DNA of 64,000 nucleotides from Hyphomicrobiaceae bacterium (GTDB lineage: Bacteria; Pseudomonadota; Alphaproteobacteria; Rhizobiales; Hyphomicrobiaceae). A model generated the notes under the pieces. That model was not told the origin of the DNA. It saw nothing but the letters and a program-made list of their open reading frames with translations, and did not search any database. The stretch lies in the NCBI GenBank assembly GCA_020638055.1, contig JACKJH010000002.1:62001-126000 (forward strand). Direction: 5' to 3'. The translations under genes were made by a program, and so were the position numbers. Shown here one piece after another: positions 17,586-27,357 of this stretch; within the stretch, counting starts at the first letter, position 1; each line of letters begins with the position of its first letter.

Positions 17586-18476
17586 TCATTCAATATTCTG
17601 CACCTGCTCGCGCATCTGATCGATCACCGCCTTCATCGCAAGTCCAGCCCGTGAAATATCGGCGGCATTGGCCTTCGAGCAAAGTGTATTGGCTTCGCGA
17701 TTGAATTCCTGCACCAGGAAATCGAGCTTGCGCCCAACGCCGCCACTGCTGTCAATTAATTCCCGGGCTGCAGCCAGATGCGCCTTCAAGCGTTGAAGTT
17801 CTTCTTCGACATCAGCGCGCGTTGCAATCAATATGGCCTCTTGATGCAGGCGATCGGGGTCAAGAGACGTACCCGCTCCGGTAATTCTTGCCACGTGTTC
17901 CACCAGCCGTGCGGCAATGGCCTCAGGTGTCCGCGATGGGCTTTGCGCGATGAGAGTGACGAGACGTTCAACCTCTGCCAGTTGATCGGTCAAAACGACA
18001 GCAAGCCGCTGCCCCTCTGCGGCGCGGGCTGCCATCAGATCGTCGAGCGCATGTTCAAGCGAGCCTATCATGGCATCGCGCCGCGCATTCTGTGCGGCTT
18101 CGTCTTCCATAGGCTCTACGATTTCAATCACGCCCTTGACGGCAAGTAGCGCTTCTGCTGAGGGCGGCGTATCGTTACCGGTCGCCTTACCGATGGCTTT
18201 TGCTGCCTGCAACACCTGTTGGAGCGCAGCCTCGTTGAGACGGATTTCACTGCCCCCGGTTTCCCGTTGAGACTGTAGCGATACATTGATGCTGCCCCGA
18301 CTGAAACGCTGCGCGACCGCTTCACGAAGGCGCGGTTCCAGAGCATCGCTACCCGGTGGCAAGCGAAGACGCAGATCGAGGCCACGACCATTGACGCTAC
18401 GAACCTCCCAAGCCCAATTATGCCCGCCAAACGCGCCCTCGGCGCGGCCAAATCCGGTCATGCTGGAAAGGCTCAT
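17586..18476 (-). CDS. yicC: YicC-family endoribonuclease-like protein
   Basis: The 296-residue product starts MSLSSMTGFGRAEG and ends with IRAGLAMK-type helices (KANAADISRAGLAMKAVIDQ), the two conserved ends of the YicC family. E. coli YicC has been reported as an endoribonuclease that helps degrade the small RNA RyhB. The conserved RSVNGRGLDLRLRLP and LDFLVQEFNREANTLCSKAN segments are present. It lies directly upstream of gmk, the usual order. Confidence 0.92.
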   Translation of the reverse strand: MSLSSMTGFGRAEGAFGGHNWAWEVRSVNGRGLDLRLRLPPGSDALEPRLREAVAQRFSRGSINVSLQSQRETGGSEIRLNEAALQQVLQAAKAIGKATGNDTPPSAEALLAVKGVIEIVEPMEDEAAQNARRDAMIGSLEHALDDLMAARAAEGQRLAVVLTDQLAEVERLVTLIAQSPSRTPEAIAARLVEHVARITGAGTSLDPDRLHQEAILIATRADVEEELQRLKAHLAAARELIDSSGGVGRKLDFLVQEFNREANTLCSKANAADISRAGLAMKAVIDQMREQVQNIE

Positions 18477-18660
18477 TCGTTTTTTCTTTCTTGGTCAATT
18501 GGCCGTCAACCGCCAAGCAGCGCCATTGGAACTGGGCGCTGACGCGGGGTTGTGCCAGGGAACTGATCCAGGTGTCGGGGACTTTAATCGGTGCGGCGCC
18601 GACCAACAACCCAGCGTCGTTTGCAGGTTGGAGCGCCGAGCGATAGATCATCAAAACCGA

Positions 18661-20061
18661 CTATCGACGTGGTTTGCGTAACGGCAGCGGCGGAACCGCT
18701 GATTGCGCACCAGGTGCTTCACCGGCAGCACTGGCGTCGCCCGAATTGCCAAAGTTGAGGGTTGTAACGGTCGGAAGCCCGTTTGATGTGGGTTGGGCCG
18801 CATTCGCGGCGGGAGCTGGAATGGAAACGGCGCGGGTATCTGAGGTAACCGGAATGGGTGCCGTGGTTGGCGCTGCGCCTGTGCCTTCGGCTGCTTCCTT
18901 TCGAGCCTCACGTTCAATCTTGCGCCACTGCGAAACCGCGTCGTTGTGTTCCTTCAACGTTGAAGAAAAAGCATGTCCGCCGGTGCCGTCCGCGACAAAA
19001 TACAGGTCGTCCGTCTTGGCTGGGTTCAGTGTCGCCTCGATTGCAGAACGGCCAGGGTTGCATATGGGCGTCGGAGGCAGGCCGTTGATACGATAGGTGT
19101 TGTACGGCGTGACACCATCAATATCAGACCGTGTGATAGGGCGCCCGAGCGATCCTTTGCCGCCCACGATGCCGTATATAATGGTCGGGTCAGACTGAAG
19201 CCGCATATTCTTGCGCAGCCGGTTCACGAACACTGCTGCCACCCGTTCGCGCTCGTCAGCGCGGCCGGTTTCCTTCTCTATGATTGAAGCCAGGATAAGG
19301 GCCTCTTCCGGCGTTGCGACAGGCAGGTTGGCTGCACGTTTTTCCCAGGCGCTGGCCAAGAATTCCTTTCGCTCTTCCTGCATACGCTCGATCAGCTCCT
19401 GGCGCTTCATGCCATCGGTGAAGTGATATGTGTCGGGAAGCAATGATCCCTCGAGCGGAATTTCCGCTATCTCACCATCGAGTGACTCGACTGCGTTAAG
19501 GCGTTCCACGATCTGTGCGCTCGTCAATCCCTCAGGCAAGGTGATCTTGGAGAGCACCGATTTTCCCTTGACCAGGATCTCATGCACCTCATCCAAACTG
19601 GCGGCCTTCTGGAACTCGTATTGTCCCGCCTTGAGATGTTGTGGATTTTTTCGGTTGAACAAAACACGCACGTAGTGGCCGGCAACGAAAACCCAGCGGT
19701 TGGAAATAATCCCCTCGCGTTCCAGCCGGGCTGCAATTTCAATTGGCCCCTCGCCGCGCGGAACAGCAAAACTGTGCGACGTTTCTAATGGCCCTGCTCT
19801 CTCGGTTTCATGCATGAACCATAAAACCGACCCGCCAATTATAACAAGAACGGCAAGCGCCAAGGACATGAGGCCACTTACCAAACGGGCGAAACCAGAC
19901 ATGCGCTGGGATGGCTCACGCGACTTGCGCCGCTGCGGCCGACCGGGAGCTCGGGTCGGCTCGAGCGCTTCATAAGGGCTTTTGGGGCGCGTGCGATCAG
20001 GATTGCGGCTGTGGGCCGGCTGGTCCTTTCGCGGCTTGTTTTTCGACTGCCTCGTGCTCAT
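18661..20061 (-). CDS. mltG: Endolytic murein transglycosylase MltG
   Basis: MltG cleaves nascent peptidoglycan strands and is thought to set glycan chain length. From the start chosen (MSTRQSKNKP, 466 residues) it has a basic cytoplasmic tail, one membrane span (about residues 57-83), a LysM-like part, and the YceG domain with the catalytic Glu in LASIIEKETGRADERERVA and the GLPPTPICNPG segment. The C-terminus is Ala/Pro-rich. An in-frame ATG at 20187 would add 42 Arg-rich residues with no family support. It sits between fabF and yicC, as in many Rhizobiales. Confidence 0.93.
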   Translation of the reverse strand: MSTRQSKNKPRKDQPAHSRNPDRTRPKSPYEALEPTRAPGRPQRRKSREPSQRMSGFARLVSGLMSLALAVLVIIGGSVLWFMHETERAGPLETSHSFAVPRGEGPIEIAARLEREGIISNRWVFVAGHYVRVLFNRKNPQHLKAGQYEFQKAASLDEVHEILVKGKSVLSKITLPEGLTSAQIVERLNAVESLDGEIAEIPLEGSLLPDTYHFTDGMKRQELIERMQEERKEFLASAWEKRAANLPVATPEEALILASIIEKETGRADERERVAAVFVNRLRKNMRLQSDPTIIYGIVGGKGSLGRPITRSDIDGVTPYNTYRINGLPPTPICNPGRSAIEATLNPAKTDDLYFVADGTGGHAFSSTLKEHNDAVSQWRKIEREARKEAAEGTGAAPTTAPIPVTSDTRAVSIPAPAANAAQPTSNGLPTVTTLNFGNSGDASAAGEAPGAQSAVPPLPLRKPRR

Positions 20062-20338
20062 CCCCGACTTTCGGTCCCTTTGCCGGCGCACTGCGCGATC
20101 GGGCGTTAATGCCCAAAAGAGCGGTCGACGCACAAAGCTTATCGTCCGGCCATTTCCGGTTTTGGGCGCAAGCCACCGGTCACGCAACCTCGACCAACCG
20201 ACCTTTCGATGGCCAATGCCACAATCAACAGTCCTGCAAACCCCAGCTCCGCAGCCATTGGGCTACGCCAGGGGAGCGCCAAAATATGGCGAAAGAGCGG
20301 GCGCGTCAGGTCGCAGAATTACCGTCGATTTCACCGTT

Positions 20339-21601
20339 TCAGGCGACGCGACGCAACACCAAAGACGCGTTTGTCCCACCAAACCCAAAGGAGTTTGAAA
20401 GTACCGTGTTGATCTCACGCTCCTTGGCCTTGTGCGGCACGAGATCTATAGACGTTTCCACTGAGGGATTATCCAGGTTCAAGGTCGGAGGCGCAATGTT
20501 GTCGCGCATCGCAAGCACCGAGAAAATGGCCTCCACCGAGCCTGCCGCACCGAGCAAATGTCCGATGGCCGACTTTGTCGATGACATTGATAGACGGCCC
20601 GCGGAGTTGCCAAACAGGCGCTCGACGGCCCCCAACTCGATTTCATCGCCCATTGGCGTGGAGGTGCCGTGGGCATTGACGTAGTCGATCTCGCTGGTCG
20701 AGACCCCGGCATTCTTAAGCGCCGCGCGCATGCAGCGATAGGCACCGTCACCGGTCTCCTCAGGTGCCGTGATGTGGTAGGCATCGCCGGACATGCCGTA
20801 GCCGATCACCTCGGCATAGATCTTTGCGCCACGTGCTTTGGCATGCTCATATTCTTCGAGCACCACGATACCCGCACCCTCACCCATGACAAAGCCGTCG
20901 CGGTCCTTGTCGTAGGGGCGCGAGGCCTTTTCGGGCGTGTCATTGAAGTTCGTTGATAGAGCCCTGCATGCGATAAATCCCGCCACACCTATGCGGCAAA
21001 TCGGGCTTTCCGTTCCGCCTGCGACCATCACATCCGCATCACCCAGCGCTACAAGGCGGGCCGCATCACCAATGGCATGTGTACCCGTCGCACAGGCAGT
21101 GACGACGGCATGGTTCGGGCCTTTCAGGCCGTGCTTGATGGAGACATACCCTGCGGCAAGGTTGATCAGGCGGCCGGGAATAAAAAACGGTGAGACGCGC
21201 CGCGGTCCCTTGTCACGCAGCAATAGCGACGTGTCTGCAATGCCTGACAGTCCGCCAATGCCAGAACCGATCAAGACACCCGTTGTTTCCTGCTTTTCCT
21301 TGGTATCAGCCTTGAAACCGGAATCGGTGAGAGCCTGCTCGGCGGCGGCGACAGCATAGATGATGTAATCGTCGACTTTGCGCTGCTCTTTCGGCTCCAT
21401 CCAGTCGTCTGGATTGAAAAGCCCATCAGCCGTTGCGCCACGGGGAACGAAGCTGGCAATCTTGCAGCTCAAATCGGAGGCATCGAACGTGTCGATACGT
21501 TTGGCCCCGCTCTTGCCTGCAAGGAGCCTTTCCCAACTGGCTTCAACACCACTTGCAAGTGGCGTTACAAGACCAAGACCTGTGACGACGACACGGCGCA
21601 T
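20339..21601 (-). CDS. fabF: Beta-ketoacyl-ACP synthase II
   Basis: FabF condenses malonyl-ACP with acyl-ACP in fatty-acid elongation. The 420-residue product starts MRRVVVTGLGLVTPLASGVE and carries the active-site Cys in VTACATGTHAIGDA and the two histidines in NAHGTSTPMGDEIE and SAIGHLLGAAGSVEA. GAGGA lies 11 bases before the start. It is separated from acpP by 325 bp, more than the usual tight spacing, so it may have its own promoter. Confidence 0.96.
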   Translation of the reverse strand: MRRVVVTGLGLVTPLASGVEASWERLLAGKSGAKRIDTFDASDLSCKIASFVPRGATADGLFNPDDWMEPKEQRKVDDYIIYAVAAAEQALTDSGFKADTKEKQETTGVLIGSGIGGLSGIADTSLLLRDKGPRRVSPFFIPGRLINLAAGYVSIKHGLKGPNHAVVTACATGTHAIGDAARLVALGDADVMVAGGTESPICRIGVAGFIACRALSTNFNDTPEKASRPYDKDRDGFVMGEGAGIVVLEEYEHAKARGAKIYAEVIGYGMSGDAYHITAPEETGDGAYRCMRAALKNAGVSTSEIDYVNAHGTSTPMGDEIELGAVERLFGNSAGRLSMSSTKSAIGHLLGAAGSVEAIFSVLAMRDNIAPPTLNLDNPSVETSIDLVPHKAKEREINTVLSNSFGFGGTNASLVLRRVA

Positions 21602-21926
21602 ATGAATTCAATCCTCGGCGTTTCAAGAGCGCAAGCACAAAGCTGCACTAAGACACTCGCCGGCCGTCAGCGCAGATGCGCCCATTGATTGGGTGCGACT
21701 TGAAGTGCCAGCGCCCCTGGCTCCCTGCTTGCAATCGGAGGTTCCAGACGCGCGACAGGCACAATTTCCCTTGAGGCACTTCGCTTTGCTACTGCCGACT
21801 GCAAATTGCACAACCCGCATATCCACGCATTCTCCGGCGTGGAATTGCTGAGATTGCGTTGATGGCCATTCCCGGCCCTATGCCTTGGGCACAAGACCGG
21901 GAATTGGTTCACTGGATACCAGGCAC
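21602..21926. other. acpP-fabF intergenic gap (325 bp)
   Basis: No open frame with family features and no palindromic element of families A-F was seen. It may hold a terminator for acpP or a promoter for fabF on the minus strand, but I could not point to one. Confidence 0.4.
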
Positions 21927-22169
21927 TCAGGCTGCGGAGGCGTTCTTTTCAAGGAACTTTACCGCATCGCCAACAGTCAGAATGTGTTCGGCGGCGTCAT
22001 CGGGAATTTCACACCCGAATTCTTCCTCGAACGCCATGACCAGTTCGACGGTATCCAAGCTGTCAGCGCCTAGGTCATCGATAAAGCTGGCGTTGTCGGT
22101 GACCTTTTCGGCCTCCACACCAAGATGCTCCACGACGATCTTCTTCACGCGCTCAGCGACATCACTCAT
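21927..22169 (-). CDS. acpP: Acyl carrier protein
   Basis: This 80-residue acidic protein has the phosphopantetheine attachment site DLGADSLDTVELVMAFEEEF, with the serine in DSL. It carries growing acyl chains in fatty-acid and lipid A synthesis. GAGGGAAGG precedes the ATG. It is the usual partner of fabG and fabF on either side. Confidence 0.97.
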   Translation of the reverse strand: MSDVAERVKKIVVEHLGVEAEKVTDNASFIDDLGADSLDTVELVMAFEEEFGCEIPDDAAEHILTVGDAVKFLEKNASAA

Positions 22170-22591
22170 AAGCCTTCCCTCGCGTCCTTAAGCTCTATCT
22201 ACTTTTCGTTCGGTACCAGCCGCTCATGGCTAGGCATGACGGACGGTTTCTCAAAATTTGCCGGTGTCTCTCCGCCGGATCGTATCTCGTCAGCGTCGCG
22301 TTCACAGCTTTCAGAACGCCTTGATGACTGCCGGTACACGAGTCCTGCGCCGGAGGCATCGGCTGAGCCCTTGGTCGCTGGGTGTTTTCCCCAGTTTCCG
22401 CAGCCGAAAACCAGCGGCTCGTTAACACACTTCCCGGCCCTTGACCAGCACCCCGATGGAGATGTCGAAGCACTTGCATGAGCCCAGAAAACTGGGCCGC
22501 GTCGGCTCGCCCGGCTCTCCGGTTTTGCAGCGGACGGGACAAAAAGGCAAATTCGTAATCTTCATTTTCATGTGGAGCCGGCCAAAATCGC
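22170..22591. other. fabG-acpP intergenic gap (422 bp)
   Basis: No gene is supported. A perfect hairpin GCCCAG-AAAA-CTGGGC at 22482-22497 could end fabG transcription on the minus strand, though no T-run follows. The region should also hold the acpP promoter, which is often strong; none could be assigned by eye. Confidence 0.4.
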
Positions 22592-23338
22592 CTAAATCAT
22601 TGCCATGCCGCCGTTGACGTGGAGTGTCTGGCCGGTGACATAACCGGCTTCCTCCGACGCCAGATATAAGGCCGCGGCGGCAATATCTCCGGGCTCACCA
22701 AACCGTTGAGCGGGTATCATCTTGGCAATTTCTTCGGTCTGCTTTTCGTTCAAGACGTCTGTCATCGGCGTCTTTATAAAGCCAGGCGCGATCGAATTGG
22801 CAGTGATGCCCCGTGACGCCACCTCTCTGGCGAGCGATTTGGTCATGCCGATCATTCCGGCCTTGGAGGCGGCATAGTTCGCCTGGCCAGGGTTACCAAA
22901 AACGCCTGAGACAGAAGAAATGTTGATGATGCGCCCATAACCGGACCTGGACCGCATCATGTGACGCGCGGCAGCTCTCATCAGCATGAAGGTCGACGTA
23001 AGGTTGACAGCGATAACGTCGTCCCATTGGTCGTCCTTCATCACCATGAACAGGTTATCCTTGGTGAGGCCGGCGTTGTTGACGATGATGTCGAGCCGCC
23101 CGCCCAAGGCCTTGATCGCTTCATCAACGAGTTTTCCGACAGCTTCGCGGTCAGCAAGATCGCAAGGTAGAACAGCAACGCGTTCGCCAAGCTCACCCTT
23201 TAGCTCATCGAGCTTTTCCACCTGCCGGCCAGAGATGGCTACGCTGGCACCGGCCTTGTGGAAGGCGCGGGCAATAGCACCGCCAATGCCTCCCGTTGCG
23301 CCTGTCACAAGCGCTGTCTTGCCTGTCAAATCGAACAT
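22592..23338 (-). CDS. fabG: 3-oxoacyl-ACP reductase
   Basis: FabG reduces beta-ketoacyl-ACP with NADPH. This short-chain dehydrogenase of 248 residues has the cofactor motif TGATGGIGGAIA, the NNAG motif (VNNAGLTKDNL), the catalytic Ser in NISSVSGVFGN and the YxxxK motif in YAASKAG. It lies 112 bp from fabD, on the same strand, and is probably in the same transcript. Confidence 0.96.
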   Translation of the reverse strand: MFDLTGKTALVTGATGGIGGAIARAFHKAGASVAISGRQVEKLDELKGELGERVAVLPCDLADREAVGKLVDEAIKALGGRLDIIVNNAGLTKDNLFMVMKDDQWDDVIAVNLTSTFMLMRAAARHMMRSRSGYGRIINISSVSGVFGNPGQANYAASKAGMIGMTKSLAREVASRGITANSIAPGFIKTPMTDVLNEKQTEEIAKMIPAQRFGEPGDIAAAALYLASEEAGYVTGQTLHVNGGMAMI

Positions 23339-23450
23339 TTCTCAATCTTCCTCAGGTTTGTCGAGGTTGCAGATGCCGCCTCGTTTGCGTGCTGCCCACC
23401 GGCCCCAAGCAAAGTAGCGATCCATGCAGCCTTTAAAATTGCTATCATGC

Positions 23451-24395
23451 TCAACCAAGCGTGGAGGCTGCGGCTTCAATCTCTTCGGGTGTCCCGACAG
23501 GTGCCGCCGCAATGCTTTTGTCGATGCGGCCGACGAGACCGGAAAGCACTTTACCTGCGCCCGCTTCGTAAACCTGCGTGATACCGTTAGTGGCCATATA
23601 GAGCACGCTTTCCCTCCAGCGCACGGTGCCCGTGACCTGCTCTACCAAGCGCTTTCGGATTTCTTCAGGATCGGCAATCGGTGCTGCCAGTACATTTGAA
23701 ATGACAGGCACCGAAGGCGCCTTGATATCGATCTTTGACAATGCTTCGGCCATGGCGTCGGCGGCAGGTTGCATCAGCGCACAATGAAACGGTGCGGATA
23801 CTGGAAGCGGCATTGCGCGGCGAACACCAAACGACTTGCCAACTTCGGCGACACGATCAATTGCCCGCTTATGTCCTGAAAGTACGACCTGCGTGGGATC
23901 ATTGTCATTGGCGACCTGGCAGACATCGCCCTGCGCTGCTGCTTCGGCGACCTTTACGGCAACATCCAGGCTGACACCAAGCAACGCTGCCATGGCACCT
24001 TCGCCCACCGGAACGGCCTTTTGCATGGCTTCGCCGCGCAGCCGTAAAAGCCGCGCCGCATCTGCCAACGAGAATGCGCCTGCGGCAGCAAGCGCTGAAT
24101 ATTCACCAAGCGAATGTCCTGCAACGAACTTGACCTTGTCGGCCAGTTTAAAGCCCTTCTCTTGTTCCAGAACGCGCATAACAGCCATCGATACGGCCAT
24201 CAGGGCGGGTTGCGCATTGGCAGTCAAAGTCAGCGTTTCTTTCGGGCCCTCCCACATGATGCCCGATAACTTGTCGCCAAGTGCTGCATCAACCTCTTCA
24301 AAAACCTCGCGCGCGGATGCAAAATTTTCCGCAAGCGCCTTGCCCATACCGACCGCTTGGCTGCCTTGGCCTGGAAATACGAATGCCACGCCCAT
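23451..24395 (-). CDS. fabD: Malonyl-CoA:ACP transacylase
   Basis: FabD loads malonate onto ACP. The 314-residue product starts with FVFPGQGSQAVGMGKAL, has the active-site Ser in GHSLGEYSALAAAG, the conserved Arg region (LRLRGEAMQKAVPVGEGAM) and the catalytic His in PVSAPFHCALMQ. AAGGA lies 9 bases before the ATG. It is the first gene of the fabD-fabG-acpP-fabF run. Confidence 0.96.
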   Translation of the reverse strand: MGVAFVFPGQGSQAVGMGKALAENFASAREVFEEVDAALGDKLSGIMWEGPKETLTLTANAQPALMAVSMAVMRVLEQEKGFKLADKVKFVAGHSLGEYSALAAAGAFSLADAARLLRLRGEAMQKAVPVGEGAMAALLGVSLDVAVKVAEAAAQGDVCQVANDNDPTQVVLSGHKRAIDRVAEVGKSFGVRRAMPLPVSAPFHCALMQPAADAMAEALSKIDIKAPSVPVISNVLAAPIADPEEIRKRLVEQVTGTVRWRESVLYMATNGITQVYEAGAGKVLSGLVGRIDKSIAAAPVGTPEEIEAAASTLG

Positions 24396-24793
24396 TGTTC
24401 TTGTTCCTTGGCTCGTGATTAACCCATGTTCTTTAATTGCCGGGTTTTAGGCATCACGCACAGCCCGAAGTCAAGCCGCAGGACGAATGGATGATTTCAC
24501 GATGATGCCTGTCATTACTCTACCCGATGCCCTCATCAAGCCGCCCCGTCGCGACGGGAAACGCGTGCGGTTCGCGATTGGCATTGCGCGCTGATTGCGC
24601 CGTTGGCGGATACTCTGCAAGCGCTGCGGCTAAACGTACCAAAACCCCTAAAATTTCTCACAATTGTTGCGAAGTGTTTCTCGCAACTCACGGTCAACGC
24701 TGGCTTTTTGTCGCACAGACAACTGCGCGCCTTGATCTTGTCGGGTGTTGGGGGCCAGTGGTGCGGATCGTTAAGAGTTAGGGAAAATTTCTC
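24396..24793. other. Divergent gap between fabD and the CHAP-like gene (398 bp)
   Basis: No gene is supported here. The region must hold the fabD promoter (minus) and that of the 24794 gene (plus). AGGGA at 24780-24784 is a good ribosome site for the latter. Confidence 0.4.
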
Positions 24794-25333
24794 ATGTTTG
24801 AGCGTCTACTGGCAGTGACCGCACTGTCGCTTTTCGTGCTGCTTGCCGCGGGCACCGCCAATGCCGATCCCAGGACATCGGACATCTATTCCCATTCTGG
24901 TGAATACAAAAACAAGAAATACAAACGCGCACACACCAAACGCTCGCGCGCCCGTCACGCACGAAGCTCTCGCGTCAGAACCGCACGGCGTGGCCGTTAT
25001 CGGTCGAGCGAGCGTTCTTCGCTGGGCTACAACAGCGGCGTTTCATATTCCACATCCCACCGTTACAACGCTGGCCGGCGCCCTGGTAGGTGGTGCGGCT
25101 GGTGGATGCGCACCCAGCGCGGTGGTGGCCCCGAATTCAACGTGGCGTGGAACTGGCGCAAATATGGCCGCCCCGCATCGGCGCAGGTCGGAGCCGTCGT
25201 TGTCTGGCGTCATCATGTCGGACAAATCGTAGGCAGAACCTCCAGCGGCCGTTGGATCATTCAGTCGGGTAACGATGGCGGCCGTGTCCGCACCCGTCCT
25301 CGTTCCGTTGCCGGCGCCATCTTCCGCATGTAA
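24794..25333 (+). CDS. Secreted CHAP/NlpC-P60-like protein
   Basis: The 179-residue product has a signal peptide (residues 1-25, ending TANA), a very basic Arg/Ser/Tyr-rich linker (about 30-95), and a C-terminal domain starting GRWCGWWMRTQRGG with VGAVVVWRHHVGQIVG. The Cys followed about 45 residues later by a His in a VWRHHVG strand resembles the Cys-His pair of CHAP amidases, so it could be a papain-like peptidoglycan hydrolase. Similar short secreted proteins are common in Rhizobiales. The basic linker could bind cell-wall polymers. Catalytic activity is inferred, not shown. A strong terminator follows. Confidence 0.7.
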   Translation: MFERLLAVTALSLFVLLAAGTANADPRTSDIYSHSGEYKNKKYKRAHTKRSRARHARSSRVRTARRGRYRSSERSSLGYNSGVSYSTSHRYNAGRRPGRWCGWWMRTQRGGGPEFNVAWNWRKYGRPASAQVGAVVVWRHHVGQIVGRTSSGRWIIQSGNDGGRVRTRPRSVAGAIFRM

Positions 25334-25365
25334 CCGGACCATTGGACTGCTACTTCTCGTACACT

Positions 25366-25392
25366 ACGCCCGGCCACCGCGCCGGGCGTTTT
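25366..25392 (+). terminator. Rho-independent terminator after the CHAP-like gene
   Basis: ACGCCCGGC (25366-25374) pairs with GCCGGGCGT (25381-25389) around a 6-nt loop, followed by TTTTGCGTTT. It closes the 24794-25333 transcript. Confidence 0.75.
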
Positions 25393-25527
25393 GCGTTTGT
25401 CATTCTCAAGGGCCACGAGGCCAAGCCGGGTTCTTCACCCTTGATCGCGTTGACAGACCTGCGTTGCGCTCTACATTGCGCCGCAAAATCAACGAAACCA
25501 ACGCACGATCGAAGGATGCGCTGATCC

Positions 25528-26583
25528 ATGAACGCTATTCGCACGCCTGCCCGCCATTTCGCACCGCTTGCAATCGGGGCGCCCGAGCCCTATCGCGCGT
25601 TGCCGGTCCGGCTTGAGCGCATGATCCACTTCGTGCCGCCGCACAATGAGAAGATTCAGGCCAAGCTTGGCGACATGATCTCCAAGGTCGATGTGATCCT
25701 GGGCAATCTCGAAGATGCAATTCCAGCCGGCGACAAGGAGGCCGCACGCCAGGGTTTCATCAAGATGGCCCGCGAACATGATTACGGCCAGACAGGACTT
25801 TGGACCCGTATCAACTGCCTCAACAGCCCCTGGGGTCTGGACGATATACTTGAGGTGGTGCCCGCGGCTGGAGAAAAACTCGATGTGATCATGCTGCCGA
25901 AAGTCGAGGGACCATGGGACATTCACTACCTCGATCAGTTGCTGGCGCAGCTTGAGGCCAAGCACAAGATCACCAAGCCGATACTCATTCACGCGATCCT
26001 GGAGACCGCTGAGGGTGTGAAAAATGTAGAGGCGATCGCGGCGGCTTCGCCACGCATGCATGGCATGAGCCTGGGGCCTGCAGATCTGGCTGCATCACGC
26101 GGCATGAAGACAACACGCGTGGGCGGCGGCCATCCCGATTACGCCGTGCTCGCAGATCCCGGCGCCGATGAGAATGCGGTACGCGCTGCCTATCAGCAGG
26201 ACTTATGGCATTATACGATTGGCAAAATGGTCGATGCCTGCCTCGCCTATGGCCTGAAACCCTTCTACGGGCCCTTTGGCGACTTTGGAGATCTTGCCGC
26301 CTGCGAGAGCCAATTCCGCAACGCCTTCCTGCAGGGTTGCCTTGGAGCCTGGTCACTGCATCCCACCCAGATCGATATTGCCAAGCGGGTCTTCTCGCCT
26401 GATGAAAAGGAAGCAGCCTTCGCCAAGCGCATTCTGGAAGCAATGCCCGACGGCACCGGCGCGGTCATGATTGATGGAAAAATGCAGGACGACGCCACCT
26501 GGAAGCAGGCCAAGGTTATCGTCGATCTGGCAAAACTCGTGGCCTCGAAAGATCCCGACCGAGCGGCTGCTTACGGGCTTTGA
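25528..26583 (+). CDS. HpcH/HpaI/CitE-family CoA-ester lyase, malyl-CoA-lyase-like
   Basis: The 351-residue product has the metal-binding motif GNLEDAIPAGDKEAAR, LIHAILETAEGVKNVEAIA, MSLGPADLAASRG and a C-terminal part (GLKPFYGPFGDFGD, SLHPTQIDIAKRVFSP) that closely resembles MclA of methylotrophs and Mcl1 of Rhodobacter. Such enzymes cleave malyl-CoA or beta-methylmalyl-CoA to acetyl- or propionyl-CoA and glyoxylate, or hydrolyse malyl-CoA. Substrate cannot be decided here, because no other serine-cycle or ethylmalonyl-CoA gene is in the window. AAGGA lies 11 bases before the ATG. It appears to be transcribed alone. Confidence 0.82.
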   Translation: MNAIRTPARHFAPLAIGAPEPYRALPVRLERMIHFVPPHNEKIQAKLGDMISKVDVILGNLEDAIPAGDKEAARQGFIKMAREHDYGQTGLWTRINCLNSPWGLDDILEVVPAAGEKLDVIMLPKVEGPWDIHYLDQLLAQLEAKHKITKPILIHAILETAEGVKNVEAIAAASPRMHGMSLGPADLAASRGMKTTRVGGGHPDYAVLADPGADENAVRAAYQQDLWHYTIGKMVDACLAYGLKPFYGPFGDFGDLAACESQFRNAFLQGCLGAWSLHPTQIDIAKRVFSPDEKEAAFAKRILEAMPDGTGAVMIDGKMQDDATWKQAKVIVDLAKLVASKDPDRAAAYGL

Positions 26584-26898
26584 CAACGCCCCTAATCGAG
26601 CCGCGCGCGAGAAATTTCAGGACAGAATTGCACGCCAATGCAGCAAACGGGCAATTTACTTCCAATCTGAGACGGCTCGTGCCGGCGCGCCAAAGTTTAA
26701 AGCGCAGCGACACTCTAAATCGCGCTTACCGAGGCTATCAGTTCCATTGACAGCCCCCGGCTCGTCAAGTCTCATGACTGGGATCGGGCTTGGCACGTTC
26801 GATCACAGACGGGCGCTGTGTTATGACTGCCATCGCGCAGATGAGAGCTTAACGAGCGACAGTCTCGTACATGAACTTGAATAGGGCTGAACCGGACA
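26584..26898. other. Gap between the lyase and hspQ (315 bp)
   Basis: Nothing gene-like and no palindromic element was seen. It should contain the hspQ promoter. Confidence 0.4.
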
Positions 26899-27222
26899 AT
26901 GCGACAAGCCAGATATAAGGTCGGCGATATCGTGCGCCACCGTATTTATCCGTTTCGCGGCATCGTGTTCGACATTGATCCAGTGTTCGACAATACGGAA
27001 GAATGGTGGCTTTCCATTCCTGAAGATATCCGTCCCAAAAAAGATCAGCCATTCTACCATCTGCTCGCAGAGAATGACGACACGGAATACATTGCCTACG
27101 TGTCGGAACAAAACCTGCTACCAGACGAAACCGGTACGCCGATACGCCATCCCAAAGTTGGCGAAATGTTCAACGTCGATGAGGACGGCCAATATCACGC
27201 CCTGTTTCTTTCGACGCATTGA
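26899..27222 (+). CDS. hspQ: Heat-shock protein HspQ (hemimethylated-DNA-binding family)
   Basis: The 107-residue product matches the YccV/HspQ family: it starts with KVGDIVRHRIYPFRGIVFDIDP and has EWWLSIP, QPFYHLLAENDDTEYIAYVSEQNLL and GEMFNVDEDGQYHALFL. In E. coli HspQ binds hemimethylated oriC DNA and is a specificity enhancer for Lon protease. It stands alone, and a long hairpin terminator lies 135 bp downstream. Confidence 0.93.
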   Translation: MRQARYKVGDIVRHRIYPFRGIVFDIDPVFDNTEEWWLSIPEDIRPKKDQPFYHLLAENDDTEYIAYVSEQNLLPDETGTPIRHPKVGEMFNVDEDGQYHALFLSTH

Positions 27223-27357
27223 GTTGCATACCGCTTTTAAGCGGCACACCCACTGAGATCAGCCAATTCTATGTCGGGCCCGATGGCGCCCGCGCCTGCA
27301 GCAGGTTTCAGTCGTTCGTTCCAGCGCCGATTATCGAGCCGCTGCCACAGCACCACG

